Below are positions 8,459 to 17,656 of a stretch of 47,825 nucleotides of DNA, piece by piece. The stretch is from RGIG4608 sp045637205 (GTDB taxonomy: Bacteria; Bacillota; Clostridia; Oscillospirales; CAG-272): positions 1-47,825 of the forward strand of contig JAZTYY010000041.1 in NCBI GenBank assembly GCA_045637205.1. The letters run 5' to 3'. A program made the position numbers and the translations under genes. The notes beneath the pieces are model-generated. The model made no database searches. It saw only the letters and a program-made list of their open reading frames with translations, and had not been told where the DNA came from. Position 1 is the stretch's first letter. Every line of letters starts with the position of its first letter.

Positions 8459-8898
8459 AGATATTGGTTATAAACGGCCCAAATCTCAATATGCTTGGCA
8501 TTCGTGAGCCCGAGCATTACGGCCGTGAAACTTACGTTGACCTTGAAAATAAAATAAAAGCTCACTGCATGGGTAAATGCGATGTTGAATTTAAGCAATC
8601 CAATCACGAGGGCGCACTTGTCGACTTTGTTCAGGGCGCTTACTTTGAGCATTTTGATGGCATCGTTATCAATCCCGGTGCTTATACGCACACAAGCATT
8701 GCACTTCTTGACGCGGTGAAGTCAGTTATGCTTCCCACAGTTGAGGTGCACATCTCGGACGTTAGCGCAAGAGAGGATTTTAGACAAATAAGCTATATTA
8801 GACTTGCCTGCATCAAAACCATTTCAGGCAAGGGTACTGACGGATATCTTTTAGCTATTGACGAAATTATTAATCACATTAAGGAGAAGGCAGAATGA
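8455..8898 (+). CDS. aroQ: Type II 3-dehydroquinate dehydratase
   Basis: Dehydrates 3-dehydroquinate to 3-dehydroshikimate, step 3. 147 aa, the standard length. Seen: NGPNLNMLG at 7-15, the active-site loop with R17 and Y22, SNHEG, NPGAYTHTS, and VEVHISD carrying the general-acid histidine. It overlaps the genes on both sides by 4 bp (ATGA junctions). It is the type II fold, unrelated to the type I AroD. Confidence 0.97.
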   Translation: MKILVINGPNLNMLGIREPEHYGRETYVDLENKIKAHCMGKCDVEFKQSNHEGALVDFVQGAYFEHFDGIVINPGAYTHTSIALLDAVKSVMLPTVEVHISDVSAREDFRQISYIRLACIKTISGKGTDGYLLAIDEIINHIKEKAE

Positions 8899-10103
8899 AC
8901 GTTGTTATTAATAAAGGTAGAGCACACGGCACAATTGTAGCACCCCCATCAAAGAGCGTTGCACACAGAATGCTCATTTGTGGTGGTCTTGCTAATGCAA
9001 AAAGTACAATCACAGGCATCAATAATTCAGAAGACGTTCAGGCAACGCTTGACTGTCTTGCGGCACTTGGCGTTCAATACACCCACACAGGTGATGTTCT
9101 TGAAATCACAGGACGCGAGGTAAAGAAAAATAAGCAAATTCAAGAGTTCTTCTGCCGTGAAAGTGGCGCGACTCTTCGTTTCTTTATTCCTCTTGCCCTT
9201 CTCACAGGTAAAAAGAGCATTTTCTATGGCACACCCAATCTTCTTTCACGCCCCTTGTCAGTTTATCAGGGTATTTGCAAGGAGCAAGACCTTATGTTCG
9301 AGAAGGAAAAGGAAAGAATTATACTTGAAGGCCCTCTTAAATCAGGCAACTTTAAGGTTCAGGGTAATATCTCAAGCCAGTTTGTCAGCGGTCTTCTTTT
9401 TGCCCTTCCCGTTCTTAAAAAGGATAGCCAACTTTCCATCACTCAGCCCATTGAGAGCCATTCCTACATCGACTTGACTCTTCACGTTATGAGAAAATTC
9501 GGTATGAAGATCGAATGGAAGAATGAAAGAACTCTTTATATCCCCGGCGGTCAAAAATACAGTCCTCTTAATGGAACTGTTGAAGGCGACTATTCAAACG
9601 CCTCCTTCTTTGCAGCACTTAACGTGCTTGGCGGTGACGTTAAAATTGAAGGACTTGATGAAAATTCCGTTCAGGGTGACAAAATCTTCTCAAAATATTT
9701 CGATATGATTAAAAGAGGTACTCCCTCAATCAATATTTCCGACTGCCCCGACTTAGGTCCTATTCTCTTCGCACTTGCAGCGGCTAACAACGGTGGTGTC
9801 TTCACAGGTACACGCCGCCTTAAGCTTAAGGAAAGTGACAGAGGAGAGGCAATGGCTGAGGAGCTTCGCAAATTTGGTGCGATAGTTACCGTTAACGAGG
9901 ATGAAATTGTTGTATTCCCGAAAGAATTCCACCGTCCCAACGAGGTACTTAATGGACACAACGACCACCGTGTTGTAATGGCACTCGCAATTCTTTGCAC
10001 CATCTTCGGTGGTGAAATTGAAGGTGCTGAAGCCGTTAACAAGAGCTTCCCCGACTTCTTTGAAAAGCTTCAAAGTGTTGGCATCGACGTAACAAAGCAC
10101 TAA
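8895..10103 (+). CDS. aroA: 3-phosphoshikimate 1-carboxyvinyltransferase (EPSP synthase)
   Basis: Adds enolpyruvate from PEP to shikimate-3-phosphate, step 6. 402 aa. The substrate-binding PPSKSVAHR lies at 17-25 (K20, S21, R25), a catalytic-loop region ESGATLRF near 90, and the second-domain signature DHRVVMALA near 350. The start codon overlaps the aroQ stop. Whether it is of the glyphosate-sensitive class cannot be judged by eye. Confidence 0.96.
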   Translation: MNVVINKGRAHGTIVAPPSKSVAHRMLICGGLANAKSTITGINNSEDVQATLDCLAALGVQYTHTGDVLEITGREVKKNKQIQEFFCRESGATLRFFIPLALLTGKKSIFYGTPNLLSRPLSVYQGICKEQDLMFEKEKERIILEGPLKSGNFKVQGNISSQFVSGLLFALPVLKKDSQLSITQPIESHSYIDLTLHVMRKFGMKIEWKNERTLYIPGGQKYSPLNGTVEGDYSNASFFAALNVLGGDVKIEGLDENSVQGDKIFSKYFDMIKRGTPSINISDCPDLGPILFALAAANNGGVFTGTRRLKLKESDRGEAMAEELRKFGAIVTVNEDEIVVFPKEFHRPNEVLNGHNDHRVVMALAILCTIFGGEIEGAEAVNKSFPDFFEKLQSVGIDVTKH

Positions 10104-10118
10104 AACGAGGTATAATAG

Positions 10119-11141
10119 ATGATATTTAAAAGAAAATTACCCATTCCCCAAGAGGTTAAAAAGGAATTTCCTCTTTCGGATGAGCTTGCTGCAATAAAGC
10201 AACGAAATGACGATGAAATTCGCAAGATTTTCACGGGTGATAGCAACAAATTCTTGCTTGTTATAGGCCCCTGCTCTGCTGACCGCGAGGACGCGGTTAT
10301 GGAGTACGTTCACCGTTTAAAGCGCCTCTCTGAGCAAGTTGAGGATAAGATTATGATCGTTCCTCGCGTTTACACAGGTAAGCCAAGAACCACGGGAGAG
10401 GGATATAAAGGACTTGTTCATCAACCCAATTCCCACGAGCCCCCCGATATGATGAAGGGCATCGTTGCCATTCGTAAGATTCATATGAGAGTTCTTGAAG
10501 AAACCGGATTTTCAACGGCTGACGAGATGCTTTATCCCGAAAATCACCGCTATATTTCCGACCTTCTCACATACGTAACAGTTGGTGCGCGTTCAGTTGA
10601 AAATCAGCAGCATCGACTTTTAGCAAGTGGTATCGACGTGCCCGTTGGCATGAAAAACCCCACCTCAGGTGATATTTCAGTTATGATGAATGCCATCAAG
10701 GCAGGACAGTCATCACATATGTTCATTTATCGTGGTTGGGAGGTTGAAAGCCCCGGCAACCCATATACACACGCGATTCTTCGCGGATACGTAAACAAAA
10801 ACGGTGAGAGTCACCCCAACTATCACTATGAGGACCTTTCTCACCTTTATGATAACTACGTTAAAATGGGACTCCAAAACCCATCCTGCATTGTGGACTG
10901 CAACCACTCAAACTCAAGCAAACACTATAAGGCGCAAATTAGAATCGCTAAGGAGATTTGCCACAACCGTCAGCATTCAAAAAACATCAACACACTTGTT
11001 AAGGGCTTGATGATTGAAAGCTATCTCGAGGACGGAGCACAAAAGGTTTCTGAAGGAGTTTTCGGAAAATCAATTACCGATCCGTGCATCGGCTGGGCAA
11101 AGACCGAAAAGCTTGTGCTTGATATAGCTGATTTGCTTTAA
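10119..11141 (+). CDS. aroF: 3-deoxy-7-phosphoheptulonate synthase, type I (AroFGH family)
   Basis: Condenses PEP and erythrose-4-phosphate, the entry step of the pathway, encoded last in the operon. 340 aa. Motifs: IGPCSA, RVYTGKPRTTGEGYKG, GARSVENQQHR, GMKNPTSGD and DCNHSNS with the metal-binding histidine. This is the E. coli-like subfamily with an N-terminal regulatory extension, not the Bacillus type with a fused chorismate mutase; here the mutase sits on AroB instead. The ribosome site (GAGG) is weaker than in the rest of the operon. A terminator follows within 20 bp. Confidence 0.95.
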   Translation: MIFKRKLPIPQEVKKEFPLSDELAAIKQRNDDEIRKIFTGDSNKFLLVIGPCSADREDAVMEYVHRLKRLSEQVEDKIMIVPRVYTGKPRTTGEGYKGLVHQPNSHEPPDMMKGIVAIRKIHMRVLEETGFSTADEMLYPENHRYISDLLTYVTVGARSVENQQHRLLASGIDVPVGMKNPTSGDISVMMNAIKAGQSSHMFIYRGWEVESPGNPYTHAILRGYVNKNGESHPNYHYEDLSHLYDNYVKMGLQNPSCIVDCNHSNSSKHYKAQIRIAKEICHNRQHSKNINTLVKGLMIESYLEDGAQKVSEGVFGKSITDPCIGWAKTEKLVLDIADLL

Positions 11142-11156
11142 TAAAAAATGATAACA

Positions 11157-11188
11157 AAAAAGGAACGGACAAACCGTTCCTTTTCTTT
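11157..11188 (+). terminator. Terminator of the shikimate operon, usable from both sides
   Basis: Stem AAAAGGAACGG/CCGTTCCTTTT with loop ACAAA, then TCTTTT. The A-rich left flank lets it also serve the converging gene at 11193. Confidence 0.88.
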
Positions 11189-11192
11189 TATC

Positions 11193-12389
11193 TTATTTTG
11201 AATATTCGTTATAGAGCTTGCGTGTTACGTCCTTTGAAATTGAATCAACCTCAAGAAGTGTTGTTGTGCTCAACAATGCGCTAATTTCAGTTGCCATAGC
11301 TTCAAAGTTACGAGCTGTGCCGTCCTTAAGGAACGCTTCAACCTTTGCAATATCACCAAACTTTGACTTAAGAGCAACAGATACTATAGCATCAAATGCC
11401 TCGGTCTGTGTGAAAACATCATTTGCCTTGTTAAGAAAATCTCTACCGTTCATCTTTACGTCAGCAATTCCGCCGTTATCAACGAAATACATAATGTAAA
11501 TTTGCTTAACGTCATCATCGGTATACTTAATTTCCTTTTCAAAGCTTACAAATGCCTTTGCCTCAACCATCATTTCGTTAACCATGGGCAAAAATTCATC
11601 GTATGAGCAGGGCTCCTTTGCCTTTTCATAGAATGCAGCTGCCTTGTTTACCATGTCTCTGATTTCAGCCAAGTTTTCAACGGGCAAGCTGGATGTGAGG
11701 TTCATTTCGTTAAGAGCATACAAAACGTAGTTGTAAGGTGTAATCTTTACGTTTCTGCCACCGTTATATTTCTTGTTATAGCTATCATAGATGTTACCTG
11801 CGATAATTCTTGCCATGTTGTTTTCCAAGTATTCTACCGCATACTTTTGATATTCCTGCTTTGACAAGGGTGTTTCCAAAATTTCAAGACCTTGTGCAAT
11901 AGCCTCGGACAATTCAATAACGTCTTCCTTGCTCTCACCTCTAAGGAAGTATTCACCCTCCTCGGTCTTTGCTACCTCACCCATATATTTGAGCATATCA
12001 AGGAAGGTAACCGCTTCACTATCCATATTTTCGAAATTGTAATAGCCGTACAACTGCTCAACGTGGAAAAGGCTGATTTCGTCCGCACTGAAGCCACACG
12101 CGATGAGCTTAGCATACATTTCTTCAGCACTGTATGTACCCTCAAGCAAGGGCTCAACTGCCAACATATTCTCAAAAAGCTTGCCTGCATTCGCGTCAAT
12201 CAAATCCTTATGCTCGTTTGCAAAGCTTACGATGTCGCGATTTGATACTTCAATTGTGGGTGTGGGCTCATTATCCGGTGTTTGAGTTCCATTGCCGTCA
12301 TTCTTGCCCAATGTCAAAATCAAAACAAGTGCCACCGCCAAAATGATAACAACCGCTGCCACAATAATTAATAATTTCTTATTTTTCAT
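11193..12389 (-). CDS. Membrane-anchored extracytoplasmic protein of unknown function
   Basis: 398 aa. A short basic start (MKNKK) precedes one hydrophobic helix at about 6-27, then a low-complexity GTQTPDNEPTPT linker and a mostly helical, acidic domain. There is no lipobox cysteine, so it is probably an uncleaved N-terminal anchor with the bulk outside. I recognise no domain. CAGGAG lies 6 bp before ATG 12389. It follows the CDF exporter gene by 38 bp on the same strand and may be co-transcribed with it. No function should be inferred from that alone. Confidence 0.75.
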   Translation of the reverse strand: MKNKKLLIIVAAVVIILAVALVLILTLGKNDGNGTQTPDNEPTPTIEVSNRDIVSFANEHKDLIDANAGKLFENMLAVEPLLEGTYSAEEMYAKLIACGFSADEISLFHVEQLYGYYNFENMDSEAVTFLDMLKYMGEVAKTEEGEYFLRGESKEDVIELSEAIAQGLEILETPLSKQEYQKYAVEYLENNMARIIAGNIYDSYNKKYNGGRNVKITPYNYVLYALNEMNLTSSLPVENLAEIRDMVNKAAAFYEKAKEPCSYDEFLPMVNEMMVEAKAFVSFEKEIKYTDDDVKQIYIMYFVDNGGIADVKMNGRDFLNKANDVFTQTEAFDAIVSVALKSKFGDIAKVEAFLKDGTARNFEAMATEISALLSTTTLLEVDSISKDVTRKLYNEYSK

Positions 12390-12427
12390 AACAACTCCTG
12401 AATTTTTATATAATTTGTTTTTTTACC

Positions 12428-13348
12428 TTAGTGATGATGATGGTGATGGTGATGGTGATGACCGTGCTCATCCTCATTGTGATGAACGTGACAATGCTCC
12501 TCGTGGCAATCCTCACCCTCATTTTCAAGCTCAAGTGTAACGTGGCCTATGCCGTGTTCCTTAAGCTCCTCTCTTATTTTATGCTTAATTTCGTGTGTAT
12601 CACCGTTGCACACAACGTGCATTGTTGCATAATTGCTTTGACCGTCCATTGACCAAATGTGAATGTGATGAACGTCCAAAACCCCGTCAAGCTCACAAAT
12701 GTGCTCTTTGATTTCGTCAATTCTTAAATACGCAGGCAATTTTGCAAGGAAGAGCTCAATTACCTCCTTAAGATTTCTTATCGCGTTGATAAGAATGAAA
12801 ATCGCAACGCCAATTGACATAAGGGGATCAATGATTTTAATTTCATCAATGGGCACAAATCTCATAACACAAGCACCGATGAGCACCACCGCCCAGCCAA
12901 GCACGTCCTCAATCATATGAAGATTAACTGCCTTTTGGTTTATTGAATGTCCACCACTTGTGAAATATGCCGCCAAGAAATTGACAACCACGCCAAAGAT
13001 AGCAAAGATTATCATTCCGTCATAATTTATTTCAACGGAATTAATATTAATGATTCTTACAACTGCATTATAAATTACCGCCGCTGAGCCAACAAGAAGA
13101 ATAACGGTTGTGATAACCCCACCTATTACTGAAAAACGTGCATAGCCGTAGGTGTAGGTATCATCGGGTTGCTTTTTGCTCTTCTTTTCAAGGAAATATG
13201 AAATTCCAATGCTCATCGCATCACCAACGTCGTGAATTGCATCTGAAACGATGGCAATGCTACCCGTAATTGCTCCACCGATAAATTCAAAAATTGAAAA
13301 CGCGAGATTTAGTATAAATGCAACTAAAATTTTGCTTTGGGTCTTCAT
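12428..13348 (-). CDS. Cation diffusion facilitator (zinc/divalent metal exporter) with a His-rich tail
   Basis: 306 aa, six predicted membrane helices then a cytoplasmic domain of the CDF family. The transport site is visible as D36/D40 in helix 2 (SDAIHDVGD) and H144/D148 in helix 5 (LHMIEDVLG). The HxD-H/D pattern is typical of zinc-type CDFs. The C-terminal domain has the conserved VHHIHIWSMDG, and the protein ends in an unusually metal-rich tail: CHEEHCHVHH followed by ten consecutive histidines at 297-306. The tail is probably a metal-binding or sensing arm; the exact metal is not settled. Confidence 0.92.
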   Translation of the reverse strand: MKTQSKILVAFILNLAFSIFEFIGGAITGSIAIVSDAIHDVGDAMSIGISYFLEKKSKKQPDDTYTYGYARFSVIGGVITTVILLVGSAAVIYNAVVRIININSVEINYDGMIIFAIFGVVVNFLAAYFTSGGHSINQKAVNLHMIEDVLGWAVVLIGACVMRFVPIDEIKIIDPLMSIGVAIFILINAIRNLKEVIELFLAKLPAYLRIDEIKEHICELDGVLDVHHIHIWSMDGQSNYATMHVVCNGDTHEIKHKIREELKEHGIGHVTLELENEGEDCHEEHCHVHHNEDEHGHHHHHHHHHH

Positions 13349-13390
13349 TAATTACACTCCTTTTTAAAAGTTGCCAAACTAATACATTAT

Positions 13391-13419
13391 ATTATAACAC
13401 TTTTTAGATTATTTTTCAA
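13391..13419 (-). promoter_or_regulatory. Promoter of the CDF exporter gene
   Basis: Reverse strand TTGAAA (13419-13414), 17-bp spacer, TATAAT (13396-13391). The 130 bp beyond it, up to 13551, hold nothing I can name. Confidence 0.7.
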
Positions 13420-13551
13420 CTGTTTTTTACAAAAAACGCACACCAAGGACAAAATCACTATTGCTCTGCCTTTTTCAGCCTCAAATATCGGCAAGTCATA
13501 AGCAATCACATCGCGTGCATATACTTTACAAAAACAAAGGTAGGGAACAAA

Positions 13552-15081
13552 ATGACGAGGTTGAAAAGATATATTGCTAACGGAACGTTAATGACAGGCG
13601 TTGCTCTACTGCTTCGCGGACTTGCGGTAATATTCAATGCATATATATCAAAGAAGATAGGTGCTGAGGCGCTTGGCCTTTACACCCTTTTGGGCAGTGT
13701 CTATTCCTTTGCACTAACACTTGCGCTTTCGGGAATAAATCTAACAGTCACACGGCTCGTATCCGACGCGCTTGGTGAACAAAGTGATGTAAAGGTGCGC
13801 GCTTCAATGAAAAAGTGCATTGCATATTCCCTTTTCTTTGGCACACTCTCGGCTTCACTTTTATTGTGCCTTGCCGAACCTTTGTCAATTTACGCGCTAA
13901 AGGACGCGCGTGTGATAAAGCCCCTTCGTCTTTGTGCGGCAACCCTGCCTTTAATTTCACTTAGCGCCTGCTTTAACGGATATTTCACCGCCGTGCGACG
14001 AGTTTATAAAAATGCCGTGGTGCAAATAAGCGAGCAGCTTGCTCGCATACTTTTTTGCATAGCTCTTCTAAATACGTTTTTCGGGCGCGATATGGAATCT
14101 TGTTGCATAGCGCTTGTGCTTGGCGGCGCGCTTTCAGAGATGCTCTCGTTTGCAATTTCACTTTTGTTTTTCACGTTTGAAAAGCAAAGAAAAATCCCCC
14201 TGCCACGTGCCAAAATAAACGAGCGTCAAATCACTAAAAAGATGCTTTCCATCTCCTTGCCCCTGGCTCTATCGACATATTTTCGGTCGGCGCTTCTAAC
14301 AATTGAGCACATTTTGATTCCAATTGGAATTCAAAAAAGTGGGGCAAATAGAGCACAATCCTTGGTTGCATACGGCACCCTTCAAAGCATGGTTATGCCA
14401 CTTGTTCTATTCCCCTCGGCAATAATTCACTCATTTTCAGGACTCCTTGTCCCCGAGCTTGCCGAGCTTAAAATTCAAAACAATAAAACCGAAATAAAAT
14501 ACGTTGCAGGGCGCGTTTGCCACATAGCGCTTGCCTTTGCCATAGGCGTTTCGGGTGTGATGATATATTTTTCAAACGAGCTCGGCATTGAAATTTACGG
14601 TTCGGCTGAGGCAGGGCACTACATTCGACTTGTGGCGCACATTATTCCCATTATGTATCTTGACACCACGGTTGACAATATGCTAAAGGGTCTTGGTGAA
14701 CACATTTACACAATGGCAATCAATATCACCGATACCCTTTGCTCACTTGTTATGGTGTGGATTTTAATTCCCAAAATGGGAATTTACGGCTATATTTTGC
14801 TAATTATCGTTAGTGAAATTTTCAATTCAAGCGCAAGCATATATAAGCTCGTCAAGGTCACAAAAATGCGTTTTAGAATAATAAAATGGTTTGCTTTGCC
14901 CGTTTTTTCAATAATTTTAAGTTCTATTTTGATAGGAGAATTGAGAAAAGCCGTTGCCATTTCCACACTTCCTGCAATAATATTAACCGCACTTCTCTAT
15001 TTTCTCTTTTTGTGGCTGACCAAGGCTGTAAGCCGAGAAGAAACCCGATGGATTAAACAAACGTTGGGATTCGGATTTTGA
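13552..15081 (+). CDS. SpoVB/MurJ-like oligosaccharide flippase family protein
   Basis: 509 aa with some 12-14 hydrophobic segments in the MOP exporter fold (MurJ, SpoVB, Wzx). The N-terminal pattern GTLMTGVALLLRGLAVIFNAYISKKIG, here split over residues 11-37, and GLYTLLGSVYSFALTLALSGIN resemble SpoVB of spore formers. It would move a lipid-linked cell-wall or cortex precursor across the membrane. Start ATG 13552 follows a weak AAGGTAGGGA site. No other sporulation gene is nearby, so the sporulation role is inference from family only. Confidence 0.85.
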   Translation: MTRLKRYIANGTLMTGVALLLRGLAVIFNAYISKKIGAEALGLYTLLGSVYSFALTLALSGINLTVTRLVSDALGEQSDVKVRASMKKCIAYSLFFGTLSASLLLCLAEPLSIYALKDARVIKPLRLCAATLPLISLSACFNGYFTAVRRVYKNAVVQISEQLARILFCIALLNTFFGRDMESCCIALVLGGALSEMLSFAISLLFFTFEKQRKIPLPRAKINERQITKKMLSISLPLALSTYFRSALLTIEHILIPIGIQKSGANRAQSLVAYGTLQSMVMPLVLFPSAIIHSFSGLLVPELAELKIQNNKTEIKYVAGRVCHIALAFAIGVSGVMIYFSNELGIEIYGSAEAGHYIRLVAHIIPIMYLDTTVDNMLKGLGEHIYTMAINITDTLCSLVMVWILIPKMGIYGYILLIIVSEIFNSSASIYKLVKVTKMRFRIIKWFALPVFSIILSSILIGELRKAVAISTLPAIILTALLYFLFLWLTKAVSREETRWIKQTLGFGF

Positions 15082-15169
15082 TTTGTCGAGAATTTTCACT
15101 CAAAAAGCACAAAATTGGACTTTTTTTGCCATTTTTGTGCTAAAATTCGTCTTTTTTCCTCAATAATGC

Positions 15170-15198
15170 TTGACATTTATTTTTAAAAGGAGTATACT
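15170..15198 (+). promoter_or_regulatory. Promoter of the TM2-like gene
   Basis: TTGACA (15170-15175), 17-bp spacer, TATACT (15193-15198). Confidence 0.82.
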
Positions 15199-15230
15199 TA
15201 AATCACCATTAATTTAGGAGGTATATGAAA

Positions 15231-15473
15231 ATGGATAACAGAATTCTTTTTGGCATTCTTTGCATTGTTTTTAATAGCTATGGTGTTCCTTGCTTTATGC
15301 AGGGCCAGGTTAAAACAGGTATTCTTCGTATAGTTCTCGGCGTAGTTACATGCGGCGTTATCGCGTTTATCAACGCTATTAAGGGCATCATTCTTGGCAT
15401 CAACATTCTCAAGATGACAGATGAAGAGTTTGCAGCAAAGAAGGATACTCTTACAAGTGGTATTCCCGCATAA
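15231..15473 (+). CDS. Small TM2-like membrane protein
   Basis: 80 aa with two hydrophobic segments and the TM2-like pattern of small polar turn, GQ-K-GILRIVLG and a second helix. ATG 15231 is 9 bp after AGGAGG and is preferred over ATG 15225, which is only 3 bp away. It has its own promoter and terminator. The DUF2752 gene follows at once; TM2-like and DUF2752 proteins often neighbour each other, but neither has a firm function. Confidence 0.75.
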   Translation: MDNRILFGILCIVFNSYGVPCFMQGQVKTGILRIVLGVVTCGVIAFINAIKGIILGINILKMTDEEFAAKKDTLTSGIPA

Positions 15474-15486
15474 TTTATAATAAAGC

Positions 15487-15530
15487 AAAACGAGAATTTC
15501 TTGGCTTTCAAGATTTCTCGTTTTACTTTT
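15487..15530 (+). terminator. Terminator after the TM2-like gene
   Basis: Stem AAAACGAGAA.../...TTCTCGTTTT, then ACTTTTT. The next gene lies just beyond, so it depends on read-through or an unseen promoter. Confidence 0.75.
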
Positions 15531-15542
15531 TGATTTGTCCAT

Positions 15543-15881
15543 ATGAAGATAAATAATTTCAAAGAAAAAATAATCACACTTTTATCAATAGTGGCAATTG
15601 TTGTGATTATGTACTTATTTCATATCCCTTGCCTATTTAGATGGGCATTTGATATCCCCTGCCCCGGCTGTGGAATGACGCGCGCTTATCTTAGCCTACT
15701 AAAGCTTGATTTTGTCAGCGCCTTTAATTTCCACCCAATGTTTTGGTCAGTCCCCTTGCTTGGCCTTTTGTATTTGTTCGACGGAAAAATTTTCAAAGAA
15801 AAATGGCTTGATTATTTTTTAACCTCGACAATACTTGCAGGGTTTATATTGTGCTGGATAATCAATCTAATTGGCATATAA
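15543..15881 (+). CDS. DUF2752-family membrane protein
   Basis: 112 aa with three hydrophobic segments and the family hallmark PCPGCGMTRA at about 38-47, with the paired cysteines next to a membrane helix. The FHPMFW motif in the following helix is also typical. The start ATG 15543 lacks a clear ribosome site. The CPGCG motif suggests a metal or thiol role, but no biochemical function is known to me. Confidence 0.82.
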   Translation: MKINNFKEKIITLLSIVAIVVIMYLFHIPCLFRWAFDIPCPGCGMTRAYLSLLKLDFVSAFNFHPMFWSVPLLGLLYLFDGKIFKEKWLDYFLTSTILAGFILCWIINLIGI

Positions 15882-15921
15882 ATATACCTCAACAAAACTT
15901 ATTCTATAAAGGAGTACACTT

Positions 15922-17457
15922 ATGAAGCAAAGAGCATTTTTACGCACTATTTTACTTCTTCTTTGCTTGGCATTGTTGTTATCAGCTTGTAACACAAATC
16001 ATCCAAGCAACACAACCACAACCGTAACACCCTCCGACAACGAGCAATCAGGTGATAATACTGACAACAACACCGACGTAATATTGCCCGGCGAAGACAA
16101 CAATGGCAATGAAGGTACTGGCAACGAGGGTACTGGCAACGAAAACAACAAAATCGATTTGCCCGATGACTACGTTATCACTATGTCCGATATGGAGCGC
16201 TTCTTGTTAACCAAGGACGAGCAGTATCCAATAACAAACGAATACGTTGAATTATATCAGCAAGCAAGTGGTGGATATATAGCAAATGCCATAAAGGCAG
16301 GTCTTGTTGTTGACAAGGCGCAGCACCTCCCCTCACAAAAATGGCATTATTTTGATTCATGGTTATATGCAACCATTGAAGAAGGCATGCTTTGGGATGC
16401 TTCAGCCTCCGATAGATCCTATGGCAAATTCGCTTGCCCTGAATTGTTGTTGTGGATAATTGAAGCAACTGGAGTTGACTCTGAAAAGGTGAGAGAAGCT
16501 AAGGACATTGCCGTTGCGGGCAAAGAAAATGGCTTGGGCGTATCCACAATTTGTGCAAATATTCGTGCAGCAGTTCCCTTCAATACATATTTAAGACCTT
16601 TAATTATTGAATTTCTTGAGAACAATCCCGTTGAATACCCCTCTCACAATCTTACTATAAATACTGATGATGCGTATCAATTAACGTCAATTCAAGATAA
16701 GTATAAGGAAAGAGAAACAGTTTCATTCTCAATTTTGATGAGTGACAACACTAAAGAAATTGTTAAGGTAACACTCAACGGCAAGGTTTTAGAGGCTTCA
16801 AGTGGCACAACATATAAATTCTCAATGCCCGCTTGCGACGTTGAAATCGTAATCACCTTAAAAGACAAGGACGTTGTTGTTCCACCGGTTGAAGCTACAA
16901 AGGATTACTATTACGACGTAGTTTATACATTGCCAGGAAAAACTGCAGTTGGCTTTGACGAGCCCAGTGAGGCTTACAACGTGCTTCAATTCAATGGCAA
17001 AAAGGATAAGATTATTACAAGTGTTAGCAATATCAACTACATATACGGTGGTGGTAGAGGTGGATCAGGTGATGGCCTTTGGTACGCAGGTGACATGTTG
17101 AAGCTTGGTACCACAAGCGTTACAGGTAGCATCACACTTGAATTAAACAAAAACGTTACCGGTGTAATTATTACAGGATTCGTAACTAATAACGGCTGCA
17201 ACATTCGTGTTGGTGATAGCAATTCTACCATTTGGAAAGGCGCTGGTGACGACGGCAAAACTACTATGGTAACAGCAAAGGACGATTACTTTATGACCGT
17301 TGCTACCAAGGATACAGTTGAGGCAAATGCTACTTCAACAATTCAAATTAATTTTGAAAGCACAAATAGTGTGACCATCTCCACCGAAAAGAACGGCTCA
17401 AAATATTACGTATTGTATATCACTTCAATCGAATTTATCGTGGACGAAGCAGTATAA
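15922..17457 (+). CDS. Surface lipoprotein of unknown function
   Basis: 511 aa. Signal peptide with lipobox LLSAC, lipidated C23. Residues 24-75 are a Thr/Asn/Asp/Gly-rich linker including a short tandem NEGTG repeat. A helical domain follows at about 85-240, then a beta-rich C-terminal half (about 330-511) with GGGRGGSGDG and many Thr/Val strands. AAAGGAG precedes ATG 15922. A likely cell-surface binding protein; no family recognised. Its architecture (lipobox, Thr-rich linker, beta domains) is like the larger lipoprotein at 44193. Confidence 0.8.
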   Translation: MKQRAFLRTILLLLCLALLLSACNTNHPSNTTTTVTPSDNEQSGDNTDNNTDVILPGEDNNGNEGTGNEGTGNENNKIDLPDDYVITMSDMERFLLTKDEQYPITNEYVELYQQASGGYIANAIKAGLVVDKAQHLPSQKWHYFDSWLYATIEEGMLWDASASDRSYGKFACPELLLWIIEATGVDSEKVREAKDIAVAGKENGLGVSTICANIRAAVPFNTYLRPLIIEFLENNPVEYPSHNLTINTDDAYQLTSIQDKYKERETVSFSILMSDNTKEIVKVTLNGKVLEASSGTTYKFSMPACDVEIVITLKDKDVVVPPVEATKDYYYDVVYTLPGKTAVGFDEPSEAYNVLQFNGKKDKIITSVSNINYIYGGGRGGSGDGLWYAGDMLKLGTTSVTGSITLELNKNVTGVIITGFVTNNGCNIRVGDSNSTIWKGAGDDGKTTMVTAKDDYFMTVATKDTVEANATSTIQINFESTNSVTISTEKNGSKYYVLYITSIEFIVDEAV

Positions 17458-17482
17458 CGCAGCAACAAACACATAAAAATAT

Positions 17483-17523
17483 AAAGGATACCCTTCACTA
17501 ATCGAAGGATATCCTTTTTTGTT
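17483..17523 (+). terminator. Terminator of the lipoprotein gene
   Basis: Imperfect stem AAAGGATACCCTTC/GAAGGATATCCTTT followed by TTTGTTT. Confidence 0.8.
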
Positions 17524-17656
17524 TGAGGGTAATCTATGAAAAGGATACAAAATTGAAAACGGATGCGTGGGCGAAAAAACGGATGACTTTTTACTCAGGC
17601 GGTTTCAATTTTAACGATAGGTCGAAAATTATATAAACTATTTGATAAATTGGGAT

